This document shows, one piece after another, positions 1 through 7,816 of a stretch of 16,472 nt of DNA. The stretch spans positions 1-16,472 of the forward strand of contig JAMQPJ010000670.1 in NCBI GenBank assembly GCA_023717585.1. Direction: 5' to 3'. Both the position numbers and the translations under genes were made by a program. Under the pieces are notes generated by a model. The model had not been told where the DNA came from. It was given only the letters and a program-made list of their open reading frames with translations, and made no database searches. The stretch comes from Thermoanaerobaculia bacterium. GTDB taxonomy: Bacteria > Acidobacteriota > Thermoanaerobaculia > UBA5066. Within the stretch, counting starts at the first letter, position 1. Each line of letters begins with the position of its first letter.

Positions 1-50
1 CCTACGGGATCTCGCTTGGCAACTTCACGTCTTCTTCCTATGCTCCTTCC

Positions 51-1019
<969 letters not shown>

Positions 1020-1021
1020 AG

Positions 1022-1930
1022 ATGAAAAGAGCCCTCCTCGTCCTCGCGGTCCTCGCGTCCGCAGGGGCCGCCTGCCGAAAACCCCCGGAGCCCGCAGCCC
1101 CGAAGGCCGCGGTGTCCCCGGGCCTCGAGAAACCCTATCCCCTGAAGGGCGTCGTCGTCTCGGTGGACCGCGCCGGCGGAAAGGTGACGCTGAAGCACGA
1201 AGCGGTGCCCGGCTACATGGACGCGATGACCATGCCCTTCGCGGTCGGCGCGGCGAAGATCCTCGACGACCTGAAGCCCGGCGACACGGTCGAAGCGAAG
1301 CTCCTCGTGGGCGATCGCAGCTCGCATCTCGAAGGAATCGTCGTCTCACGACCTCCCGGGACGACGGCCCTCGAGACGATTCCCGCGCAGGGACGTCACG
1401 GAAAACCGGGGGACGCCGCGCCTGCCACGGCTCTCGTGGATCAGGAGGGGAAGGCGTTCTCGCTCGCGACTCACAAGGGCGAGGCGGTCGGCGTTACGTT
1501 CATCTTCACGCGCTGCCCGCTCCCGGACTTCTGCCCTCGCATGAACCTGAACTTCTCGGAGGTGGAGCGCCTCCTCGCGGCTGACCCGAAGCTCTACGCC
1601 AGGACGAGGCTTCTTTCGGTCAGCTTCGATCCGGCCTACGACACGCCCGCGGTGCTCAAGGCGTTCCGCGACCCGTTCCTGAGAGGGGTGCCGGGAGTCG
1701 CGCCGGGGCACTGGCGCTTCGCGACGGGAACGCTCGAGCACATCAAGGAGTTCGCGGGCTTCTTCGGCCTCACCTACCTGAAGACGGGCGAGCAGTTCGT
1801 GCACAGCCTCGCGACCGCGGTCATCGCGCCCGACGGGACCGTCTATTCGATCCGCCGCGGCAACGACTGGGAGGCGAAGGAGCTCGTGGAAGACCTGCGC
1901 AAGGCCGCGGCGGGAGAAAAGCCGAAATGA
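1022..1930 (+). CDS. CusF-like/Sco fusion, periplasmic copper/thiol protein
   Basis: The product has 302 residues. Residues 1-18 form a hydrophobic export signal ending in a possible but weak lipobox (AGAAC, Cys18). Residues about 40-110 resemble the CusF/copper-binding periplasmic domain, with HEAVPGYMDAMTMPF supplying His and Met ligands. Residues about 125-300 are a Sco1/SenC thioredoxin fold. The Sco metal/redox pair is Cys165 and Cys171, spaced CX5C instead of the usual CX3C, and the conserved distal His is His261. Sco proteins deliver copper to, or reduce, the CuA site of cytochrome oxidase or N2O reductase; here that role is inferred. The ATG at 1022 gives the best signal peptide. An in-frame ATG at 1013 overlaps the preceding stop and would add MVK. 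The gene overlaps the next one as ATGA. Confidence 0.87.
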   Translation: MKRALLVLAVLASAGAACRKPPEPAAPKAAVSPGLEKPYPLKGVVVSVDRAGGKVTLKHEAVPGYMDAMTMPFAVGAAKILDDLKPGDTVEAKLLVGDRSSHLEGIVVSRPPGTTALETIPAQGRHGKPGDAAPATALVDQEGKAFSLATHKGEAVGVTFIFTRCPLPDFCPRMNLNFSEVERLLAADPKLYARTRLLSVSFDPAYDTPAVLKAFRDPFLRGVPGVAPGHWRFATGTLEHIKEFAGFFGLTYLKTGEQFVHSLATAVIAPDGTVYSIRRGNDWEAKELVEDLRKAAAGEKPK

Positions 1931-2538
1931 GGAGAGTCCCCGTCTTCCTCGGGACCTTCTTGTTGGCGGCGGCGCTGCCCGGCGCCGGACAGTCCGACGG
2001 GAACCGCGCGAACCGACTCGACGGCGAGAGCAAGCCGGCCGCCGACTTCACGCTCCTCACGCAGGACGCGAAGCCCTTCACGCTCTCGAAGGACGGAGCG
2101 GGCCGCCCGCTCATCGTCACGTTCATCTTCTCGAGCTGTCCGGGGGCCTGTCCGCTCGTCGTCGACGAATGCATCGAGGCCGCGCGACAGGCCGGAAAGG
2201 GCCGGTCCGCGAAGGATCGTCCGATCGTCCTCGCGGTGTCCTTCGATCCGGAGGTCGACACTCCCGCGAGGCTGAAGCAGCACATGAAGGAGAGCCGTCT
2301 CTCGCCGCGCGACATCGTCTTCCTCACGGGGACGAAGGAGGCCGTCGGCAAGGTCGTTCATGACTGGGGCGTGAGCGTCGGCCGGGACAAGGATGGCGAC
2401 ATCTTCCACGGGTTTCAGACCGTGGTTCTCGACCGCTCCGGGCGGATCGTCGCGAAGTATTTCGGCGCCGGCATCGAACGGAAGGACCTCCTCGCCGACG
2501 TGAAGACGGCGTCGGCGCCCGTTCAGGCTGCGCCTTGA
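1927..2538 (+). CDS. Sco1/SenC family protein (second of three)
   Basis: The 203-residue product starts with a cleavable-looking signal peptide (about residues 1-21, ending LPGAGQ). A Sco-type thioredoxin fold follows. The canonical pair Cys71 and Cys75 lies in SSCPGACP (CX3C), and His161 in IFHGFQTVVLD is the third copper ligand position. The LAVSFDPEVDTP strand and the VFLTG segment are typical of the family. It should act in the periplasm on a copper centre or on its thiols. The ATG start overlaps the previous gene's TGA by 4 bases and the TGA overlaps the next gene's TTG start, so translation is probably coupled across all three Sco genes. No oxidase subunit lies in the window, so the client is unknown. 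Confidence 0.88.
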   Translation: MRRVPVFLGTFLLAAALPGAGQSDGNRANRLDGESKPAADFTLLTQDAKPFTLSKDGAGRPLIVTFIFSSCPGACPLVVDECIEAARQAGKGRSAKDRPIVLAVSFDPEVDTPARLKQHMKESRLSPRDIVFLTGTKEAVGKVVHDWGVSVGRDKDGDIFHGFQTVVLDRSGRIVAKYFGAGIERKDLLADVKTASAPVQAAP

Positions 2539-3143
2539 AAGGGCTCCGGCTCGCCGGTCTGGGCGTCGCCGTCGTCCTCGGCATGCTGGGCCTGCATCAG
2601 CTCGTCTACGCGTTCATGAGCCGTGGCCGCGCGACGGATTTGCCGAGGCACGGGCGTGTTCCGGACTTCGCGTTCACTTCCGAGCGCGGCCGTCCGGTCG
2701 CCGCGCGGGATCTCGAGGGAAAGGCGTGGATCGCGGACTTCATCTTCACGCGCTGCGGCGGGTACTGCCCGATGATGTCCGAGCGGATGGCGGCGCTCGC
2801 GTCGTCCCTGAAGGACGAGCCACGAGTCCGGTTCGTGTCCTTCGACGTGGACCCGGACCACGACACCCTCGCCGATCTCGCGACGTATTCGCGCCAGCAT
2901 CGCGCGGACCCGGAGCGCTGGACGTTCCTCAGGGGCGACCGTCCGGCCGTGCGCGCGCTCGCGGGCGAGGGATTCAAGCTCGCAATCGTGGACGGGCACG
3001 CCGACGACCCGGAGCCGATCCTCCATTCTTCCCGGTTCGTTCTCGTGGACGCCCGGCGGGAGATCCGGGGCTACTACGACGGCCTCGAGACCGTGAGCGT
3101 CGAGAAGCTCCTCGCCGACGCGCGACGGCTCGCGCGCGACTGA
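2535..3143 (+). CDS. Membrane-anchored Sco1/SenC family protein (third of three)
   Basis: The 202-residue product begins with a TTG codon overlapping the previous stop (TTGA), the only start that keeps the hydrophobic N-terminus. Residues about 5-27 form an uncleaved-looking membrane anchor, followed by a Sco domain. Cys74 and Cys78 (FTRCGGYCPMM, CX3C) and His164 (ILHSSRFVLVD) are the expected copper/redox ligands. FVSFDVDPDHDT is the family strand-turn. Compared with its two neighbours it is anchored, not soluble or lipidated, so the three copies may act at different positions relative to the inner membrane. That division of labour is inferred. It is followed after 19 bases by the ABC ATPase gene. 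Confidence 0.87.
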   Translation: MKGLRLAGLGVAVVLGMLGLHQLVYAFMSRGRATDLPRHGRVPDFAFTSERGRPVAARDLEGKAWIADFIFTRCGGYCPMMSERMAALASSLKDEPRVRFVSFDVDPDHDTLADLATYSRQHRADPERWTFLRGDRPAVRALAGEGFKLAIVDGHADDPEPILHSSRFVLVDARREIRGYYDGLETVSVEKLLADARRLARD

Positions 3144-3150
3144 CGGCCCC

Positions 3151-3156
3151 TATACT
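3151..3156 (+). promoter_or_regulatory. Candidate -10 element for a leaderless ABC transporter transcript
   Basis: The hexamer TATACT differs from the TATAAT consensus by one base and ends 6 bases before the GTG start of the ABC ATPase gene. Transcription from it would begin at or near the start codon and give a leaderless message, which fits the absence of a Shine-Dalgarno sequence there. No convincing -35 hexamer is seen at 16-18 bases upstream, so this is only a candidate. Confidence 0.35.
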
Positions 3157-3162
3157 CCCCGC

Positions 3163-3864
3163 GTGTCGATCCTCGAGGCCCGCGGCCTCACGAAGATCTA
3201 TCGCCTCGGCGAGGAGCGCGTCGTGGGCGTGTCCGATGCATCCCTCACCCTTCATGCCGGCGAATTCGCGGTCCTCGCGGGGCCCTCGGGCAGCGGCAAG
3301 ACGACGCTCCTGAACCTGCTCGGCCTCCTCGACCTTCCGGATTCGGGAGTTCTGGTCTTCGACGGGAAAGACGCTTCGGCTCTGGACGAGCGCGCGCGCT
3401 CACGCCTCCGGCGCGAGAAGCTCGGCTTCGTCTTTCAGGCGTATCAGCTCGTGCCGGTCCTTTCGGCGGAAGAGAACGTCGCCCTCGCCCTCTGGATTCG
3501 CGGGCTCCCCGAAGAGGCCTGCGCCGCGCGCGCCCGTGCCGCTCTCGCCGCCGTGGGCCTCGCGGGTCTCGAGGACAGGAGGCCGGACGCCCTCTCGGGC
3601 GGGCAGCGGCAGCGCGTCGCGGTCGCCCGCGCCCTCGTGGGCGAACCGGTCCTCATCCTCGCGGACGAGCCCACGGCTTCCCTCGACTCCGAGACCGCGA
3701 AGCGCCTCCTCGACCTCTTCGAGGAGCTGCATCGCGCGCGCGGAGTGGCGTTCCTGTTCTCCAGCCACGATCCGCGCATTGTCGAGCGGGCCGAACGGCG
3801 GATTCAGCTTCTCGACGGACGAATCGTCGCGGACGACAGGGCGTCCGTGGGAGCGCGCACGTGA
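3163..3864 (+). CDS. ABC transporter ATP-binding protein, LolD/MacB type
   Basis: The 233-residue ATPase is complete: Walker A GPSGSGKT (residues 40-47), Q-loop Gln92 in FVFQAYQLVP, signature LSGGQ (144-148), Walker B LILADEP (164-170) and H-loop His202. Its size and the FQAYQLVPVLSAEENV segment are typical of the LolD/FtsE/MacB class that partners FtsX-fold permeases. This class powers lipoprotein release, mechanotransmission or efflux instead of classical solute import. The GTG start is the only one placing the N-terminal strand (ILEARGLTKIY) correctly. The stop overlaps the permease GTG (GTGA), so the two are translated together and form one transporter. The following LolA-like gene makes lipoprotein or lipid trafficking the most likely role, by inference. 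Confidence 0.92.
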   Translation: MSILEARGLTKIYRLGEERVVGVSDASLTLHAGEFAVLAGPSGSGKTTLLNLLGLLDLPDSGVLVFDGKDASALDERARSRLRREKLGFVFQAYQLVPVLSAEENVALALWIRGLPEEACAARARAALAAVGLAGLEDRRPDALSGGQRQRVAVARALVGEPVLILADEPTASLDSETAKRLLDLFEELHRARGVAFLFSSHDPRIVERAERRIQLLDGRIVADDRASVGART

Positions 3865-5090
3865 GCCGGTGGGTCCGTCTCGCGGCGCGGAATCTCCGCC
3901 GAAACGCGCGACGCACGCTTCTCACCGGCTCGATCGTCGTCGTCGGCTTCGTCGCCGTGACGATGACGGCGGGATTCGTTTCGCAGACCTTCACGTCGCT
4001 CCGGACCGCCACGATTCGCGGCACCGGCGGGCACCTGAGGCTCCTCGATCCGAAGGCCGCCGGAAAGACGGATGACGAGGCCTCGGTCATCCTTCTCGAC
4101 GACTGGGAGGGGCTCTCGGCGCTCCTCGCCCGGGACGCCAACGTCGCGCAGGCCATGCCGAAGCTCTCGTTCTTCGGGCTCGTCGTGAAGGGCGACAAGA
4201 GCGGCGCCTACCTCGGGATCGGCACGGTCCCCGCGCTCGAGCGCGGCGCGTCGCTCGCGTCGGACACCGTCGTCTCGGGTGCGTTCTTTTCGAACCCCGA
4301 CGCGGACGACGTCATGCTCGGTTCCGGCCTGGCCCGCGCGATCGGGGCGAAGACGGGGGACCTCGTCACGGTCATGACGACGACGCCGGACGGCGGCCTG
4401 AACGCGGTGGATGCCGGCGTGGTGGCGGTCCTGTCCTATCCGATCAAGGAGATCGACGACCGCCTGCTCTTCCTGCCGTATCGCTCCGCCGCGAGACTCC
4501 TGAAGGTCGAGGGCAGGGCGAACACGGTGGTGGTTCTCCTGAAGGACGGCGTCGAGGTGGACGCGGCGGCGCGCGGCATCGCCGCCACGCTCGCGGCCGC
4601 GGGCCGGCCCGTCGTCGTGAAGACCTGGCTCGAGACCGCCGCGTTCTACAAGCAGGTCAAGCTGCTCTACGTCTCGATCTTCTTCTTCATGGGCCTCATC
4701 CTCGCGACGGTCGTCATTCTCGCGACCGCGAACACGATGACGATGTCGGTCTTCGAGAGGACGCGCGAGATCGGGACGCTCCTCGCGATCGGCATGGAGC
4801 GCGGGCAGATCCGGACGCTTTTCCTGCTCGAGGGCCTTCTCCTCGGCGTCGTCGGCTCGGCCGTCGGCGCGGTCGCGTCGTTCGTCCTGCGGCTGTTCCT
4901 GACCGCATCCGGCATCATGCTGCCGCCCCCGCCGGGCGGCACCAAGGGAAACCTCCTGCACGTGGACTTCATCCTGCTCGCCTACGGCCTCGGATTCGCG
5001 ATCATGTCGCTCACGCGCCTCATCGCGGCCTGGTGGCCCGCACGCCGCGCGGCGCGGCTGAATCCGGTCGAGGCTCTCGGGCATGTTTGA
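3861..5090 (+). CDS. FtsX/MacB-type ABC transporter permease (LolC/E-like)
   Basis: The 409-residue permease has the MacB/LolCE layout. One transmembrane segment at about residues 20-41 is followed by a large extracytoplasmic domain (about 42-264) and three more helices at about 266-293, 320-343 and 366-392. The C-terminal WWPARRAARLNPVEALGHV is the hallmark ending of FtsX-family permeases. SVFERTREIGTLLAIGMERGQI is the coupling-helix region that contacts the ATPase. It should form an inner-membrane dimer with the ATPase encoded just upstream, whose stop its GTG start overlaps. The frame also overlaps the start of the LolA-like gene by 8 bases. Whether the substrate is a lipoprotein, another lipid or an efflux substrate cannot be read from the sequence. 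Confidence 0.9.
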   Translation: MSRWVRLAARNLRRNARRTLLTGSIVVVGFVAVTMTAGFVSQTFTSLRTATIRGTGGHLRLLDPKAAGKTDDEASVILLDDWEGLSALLARDANVAQAMPKLSFFGLVVKGDKSGAYLGIGTVPALERGASLASDTVVSGAFFSNPDADDVMLGSGLARAIGAKTGDLVTVMTTTPDGGLNAVDAGVVAVLSYPIKEIDDRLLFLPYRSAARLLKVEGRANTVVVLLKDGVEVDAAARGIAATLAAAGRPVVVKTWLETAAFYKQVKLLYVSIFFFMGLILATVVILATANTMTMSVFERTREIGTLLAIGMERGQIRTLFLLEGLLLGVVGSAVGAVASFVLRLFLTASGIMLPPPPGGTKGNLLHVDFILLAYGLGFAIMSLTRLIAAWWPARRAARLNPVEALGHV

Positions 5091-5844
5091 GAAAGAGCGA
5101 TTTGCTCGTCTTTCCCCTCTTCCCTTTCTAAGCAAATCTTTCTTTCTCTTTTCTCTTGTTCTCTTTTCCGAAGCAGCATCCTCCCAGGATCCCGCGGCGC
5201 TGCTGGCGCGCGCCGACCGCGTCAAGGAAGCCTGGCCGGAGGTCGTCCTCTCGCTGCGCGTCACGACGACGAAGCCGGGAGCGCCGCCGTTCACGGGGAT
5301 GTTCTCGGTCGAGGCGAAAGGTCGCGACAAGTCGCGCATCCGGTTCCTGAACCCTTCCGACGTCGGAAAGTCCGTCGTGCAGGTGGGAGACGACGTGTGG
5401 CTTCTCCTGCCGAACACGAGGAACCCGATCCGCGTGCCGAAGAGCCATCGCCTCGAGGGCGGGTTCTCGGCGGCGGACATGTCGCGCACGCGCTTCGCGG
5501 AAGACTACGACGCGATCGTGGAACGGACCGACGTCCTGAACGGCAGGAGCTGCGTCGTCCTGCGGCTCACGGCGAAGCCCGGGAAGAGACCGTCCTATCC
5601 GGTCGTGCGCGTGTGGATCGACGAGCCGGAAGGCCTGTACCGCAAGGCCGTGTTTCTCGTCTTCTCCGGAAAGACCGCGCGGGAGACGGTTTTCGACGAA
5701 TACCGCCCGTACCACGGCGTCCTGTCGCTCGCGAAGATGACGATCGTCGACGCGCTCCGGCCGGGCACGACCGTCGTCGAGTACCTCGACTACGAGAAGA
5801 AGAGCCTGCCGGACTCGACCTTCGAGGTGAAGGGCGCCCCTTAG
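5083..5844 (+). CDS. LolA-like outer-membrane lipoprotein-sorting protein
   Basis: The 253-residue product has an export signal (about residues 1-34, core FFLFSLVLF, ending SEAASSQ). The mature part looks like the LolA/LolB-fold sorting proteins (COG2834 type): alternating beta-strands such as MFSVEAKGRDKSRIRFLNP, VQVGDDVWLLLPNTRNPIR and VVEYLDYEKKSLPDSTFEV, with the HRLEGGFSAADMSRTRF stretch common in this group. Such proteins carry or receive lipids or lipoproteins in the periplasm. Its ATG lies inside the end of the permease gene, so it is translationally coupled to the transporter. The first about 30 codons are strikingly A+T-rich and use codons rare in the rest of the window (TTT, CTA, AAA, TCT), then the usual high-GC usage resumes at about 5180. 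An inverted repeat lies in that stretch. Confidence 0.85.
   Translation: MFEKERFARLSPLPFLSKSFFLFSLVLFSEAASSQDPAALLARADRVKEAWPEVVLSLRVTTTKPGAPPFTGMFSVEAKGRDKSRIRFLNPSDVGKSVVQVGDDVWLLLPNTRNPIRVPKSHRLEGGFSAADMSRTRFAEDYDAIVERTDVLNGRSCVVLRLTAKPGKRPSYPVVRVWIDEPEGLYRKAVFLVFSGKTARETVFDEYRPYHGVLSLAKMTIVDALRPGTTVVEYLDYEKKSLPDSTFEVKGAP
5098..5139. repeat. Low-GC palindromic element, copy A, inside the LolA-like signal peptide
   Basis: Arms GATTTGCT (5099-5106) and AGCAAATC (5131-5138) form an 8-bp perfect inverted repeat around a 24-base pyrimidine-rich centre. Read on the - strand from 5138 it begins GATTTGCTTAGAAAGG, which resembles three other sites in the window (9666 downward, 10283 downward, and 10185 upward). 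It lies wholly inside a coding frame and is far more A+T-rich than its surroundings. Confidence 0.5.
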
Positions 5845-5868
5845 GGCTTCGACCAGGTGTGGCGGCGA

Positions 5869-5874
5869 TAGAAT
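5869..5874 (+). promoter_or_regulatory. Candidate -10 element for the peroxiredoxin gene
   Basis: TAGAAT lies in the 95-base gap between the LolA-like gene and the peroxiredoxin gene. It would start a message with a leader of about 60 bases containing the strong ribosome binding site. The -35 side is weak (TTCGAC at 5848-5853, 15-base spacing), so this is tentative. Confidence 0.25.
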
Positions 5875-5929
5875 CGGTTTCCACTTGACCGCGGCGACTA
5901 CGACTCTCCATGGTCCAGCGCCGCACCTT

Positions 5930-5934
5930 GGAGG
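5930..5934 (+). promoter_or_regulatory. Ribosome binding site choosing the peroxiredoxin start
   Basis: GGAGG sits 5 bases before the ATG at 5940. It decides the start in favour of 5940 over the in-frame ATG at 5910, which has no such site and would add ten residues ahead of the family's usual N-terminus. Confidence 0.75.
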
Positions 5935-5939
5935 CACCT

Positions 5940-6431
5940 ATGATCAACGTCGGCGACATTGCGCCAGACTTTTCGCTTCCGGCGATCCTTGTCGAGCCGC
6001 TGCCGTCTCCAGATGACGGTGACACCGGCGCGGTGACCGGTCGCACAGTCACCCTCACGCAATACCGCGGGAGCATCGACGTCCTGGTGATGTTTTACCC
6101 GTTGGATTGGTCACCGGTGTGCTCATCGGAGCACATGAAATGCGCGAAGATGTTTCCTACATACTCCAACCGTCTTCAAGTACTCGGCATTTCAGTCGAC
6201 TCCGTTTGGAGCCACAGCGCGTTTGCCAAAGCCCACCAAATTCGCTACCCGCTCCTCTCGGATTTCCAGCCACGTGGCGCTGTCGCACAACAGTACGGCG
6301 CGTACCTTCCCGATTTCGGGTTCGCAGCGAGAACGGCGTTCCTGGTCGACAAGCGCGGGCGCGTCAAGCTTGTGTTACATGCGGAAGTTCCGGAGGAGCG
6401 AGAGCTCGAGGCGGTTCTTCGCAACGAGTAA
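5940..6431 (+). CDS. Peroxiredoxin (AhpC/TSA family, Bcp/AhpE-like)
   Basis: The 163-residue product starts MINVGDIAPDFSLP, the standard peroxiredoxin opening. Its active site FYPLDWSPVCSSE holds the peroxidatic Cys61, with the catalytic Thr replaced by Ser58, an accepted variant. Arg131 in FAARTAFLVD matches the conserved active-site arginine. A second cysteine, Cys68, lies only seven residues after the first, so the resolving mechanism is unclear. It should reduce peroxides in the cytoplasm, as it has no signal peptide. An insert of about 17 residues (about 20-36, rich in P, D and G) separates the first strand from VTLTQYRG. Codon usage is less G+C-biased than in neighbouring genes (ttg, tca, aat, caa and ttt occur), which may mark a later acquisition. 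It is set apart from the upstream operon by 95 bases. Confidence 0.9.
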   Translation: MINVGDIAPDFSLPAILVEPLPSPDDGDTGAVTGRTVTLTQYRGSIDVLVMFYPLDWSPVCSSEHMKCAKMFPTYSNRLQVLGISVDSVWSHSAFAKAHQIRYPLLSDFQPRGAVAQQYGAYLPDFGFAARTAFLVDKRGRVKLVLHAEVPEERELEAVLRNE

Positions 6432-6493
6432 CCCTGGCCGCCCGAGGAGCGCCCGAGGCGCGTGTCGACCTTCGACGTGCGATCGGCGCCGCC

Positions 6494-6700
6494 TCAGTAG
6501 TAGTTGGCCGCGAGGCGCGTCAGGATCCAGGCGTCGAACTCTTTGTCGAGGGTCGCGGGGTCGGCCTTCATGGCGCCGAAAAACGCCCCCGGATACGATG
6601 GCCCGCCGGCCGCCACCGACGCGAGGAACGAACGGAAGCGCTGCGCCCTCGGGCCGAGCTTCGTCTCGCCGAAAGGCGGGTGGGGCGGCGTGAGGTCGCG
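6494..6700 (-). pseudogene. Separated C-terminus of the secreted metalloprotease, in frame after a TAG
   Basis: On the - strand the frame of the metalloprotease continues directly past its TAG (6703-6701) for 68 sense codons to a TGA at 6496-6494. The stretch encodes RDLTPPHPPFGETKLGPR, then a helix-like FRSFLASVAAGG and ATLDKEFDAWILTRLAANYY. That pattern of a FLASVAAGG-type segment followed by a small domain ending DKEFDAWI is typical of the C-terminus of secreted peptidase-MA-like proteins. No start codon or ribosome binding site makes it an independent gene. I read it as the original C-terminus, cut off by a nonsense change, a base error in the assembly, or a stop that is read through. Confidence 0.7.
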
Positions 6701-7816
6701 CTAGCCGTCGAGGAGGAAGCGCACGAAGAGGCCCGCGCCGGTGACCACGCGGCGCGAAACGCCCCGCACGAACCCCGATTGAACGGTTCCGAGGCGCGGC
6801 TGGTCGCTCGCGAGCAGGTCCTCGAGGGCGGGATTCTGCCGGCGCGGCGGGCGCATCGCCGGGCGAAAGCGGTCGCGGAGCATTCCGACGTAATCGCGGA
6901 GCGCTTCGCTCGGCCCCTGCGAGTCGACGTCGATCCGGACTCCCCCCTTCATGAAGAAGAGGCCCTGGATCGAGCCGAGGTCGAGCCGGCCGGCGGCGTC
7001 GACACGGCACCACGCGAGATCCTCGGCCATGCCCTCCGAGAGCCAGCGGGGGAGCGGCCCCGGGAAGGCGCGGCGCTGGAGAAGGTGCGTCAGCTCGTGG
7101 ACGAGATGGATGCGCGCGAGCTTGGGGCCGTCGCGAAGGCTCGAGGCCACGATCCCGCCCTCGACGTGGCTTCGCGCGCTGAGGTCGACTCCGCCGACGC
7201 GCGTGCGCAGCGCGTTCGGGTGGCCGCCCGCGTCGAGGAACGCGCGGTAGTCCTTCAGGCGCGTGAAGAGCGCGATCGCCTGCTCGCCGGGCGGCGCCGG
7301 CGAGAGGCCGTAGCGCTCGGCGAAGCCGTCGGCGACGTGGGCCGCGACCCGGGCGAGCGGCTCGAGATCCTCCGCAGGCGCGTCGGTCACCGCCGTCCAG
7401 GGCCCGAGCGGAACCTCCCGCGCCCGGTCCTTCATCGCGGAGCGGGCGTCCACGAGCCGCTCGTCGAAAGAGCCGGCCGTCACGTCGACGGCCGCGGTGA
7501 CGCCGATGTCGAGCGGCGGGATGTACGCGTCGCCCGGGAGGACGTAGCCCCGGAGACCGTCGTACGTCACCTCGATCCAGTCGCCGCAGCGCGATCTCAC
7601 TGGCAGCGTCAGGTCCGTGTCCACGGTCGTGAGCGCGTCCGCTCCGTGTCCCGGCTTCGCGAAGAGCCGCGTACCTTCCGGGATCTCGACAGTCTCGCCG
7701 CGCGCGGCGGGCGTGCAGGGAGGCCTGGAGGCCGATGCGCGCGCCTGGGCGCGAGCGGGCGGCGCGATGAACGGCAGGAGCGCGGCACAGGCGAGAAGGA
7801 CCCTGCGACGCCTCAC
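6701..7816 (-). CDS. Secreted HExxH zinc metalloprotease (peptidase MA-like) with SH3-like domain; ends at an in-frame TAG
   Basis: The 371-residue product starts at a GTG overlapping the stop of the upstream gene (GTGA). Residues 1-23 are a signal peptide (cleavage near ARAQA). Residues about 41-97 look like a bacterial SH3-like domain (GTRLFAKPG ... GDWIEVTYDGLRGYV). The protease part has LVHELTHLLQRR with His240 and His244 as zinc ligands and Glu241 as catalytic base. RWLSEGMAED supplies Glu261, the usual third ligand of gluzincin-type peptidases. All catalytic residues lie before the TAG. The frame then continues for 68 more codons with a plausible family C-terminus, so the full protein would be 439-440 residues. 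The truncated form lacks the last helices and may be inactive or unstable. Co-translation with the Ig/VWA-like gene suggests a shared extracytoplasmic function. Confidence 0.8.
   Translation of the reverse strand: MRRRRVLLACAALLPFIAPPARAQARASASRPPCTPAARGETVEIPEGTRLFAKPGHGADALTTVDTDLTLPVRSRCGDWIEVTYDGLRGYVLPGDAYIPPLDIGVTAAVDVTAGSFDERLVDARSAMKDRAREVPLGPWTAVTDAPAEDLEPLARVAAHVADGFAERYGLSPAPPGEQAIALFTRLKDYRAFLDAGGHPNALRTRVGGVDLSARSHVEGGIVASSLRDGPKLARIHLVHELTHLLQRRAFPGPLPRWLSEGMAEDLAWCRVDAAGRLDLGSIQGLFFMKGGVRIDVDSQGPSEALRDYVGMLRDRFRPAMRPPRRQNPALEDLLASDQPRLGTVQSGFVRGVSRRVVTGAGLFVRFLLDG

Noticed and set aside
3804..5489. Long open frame on the - strand opposite the permease and LolA-like genes
   Set aside because: It is rich in Arg, Glu, Asp and His from antisense reading of high-GC codons, has no start site signal or domain, and lies opposite well-supported genes.
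6439..6458. Nine-base direct repeat CGCCCGAGG, two copies, in the convergent gap
   Set aside because: It is short, high-GC and without a hairpin or T-tract; likely chance in this composition.
6701..6703. TAG as a pyrrolysine or recoded sense codon
   Set aside because: TAG terminates other convincing genes here (LolA-like and PreA-like), and no recoding element or supporting gene is seen, so a nonsense change or base error is simpler.
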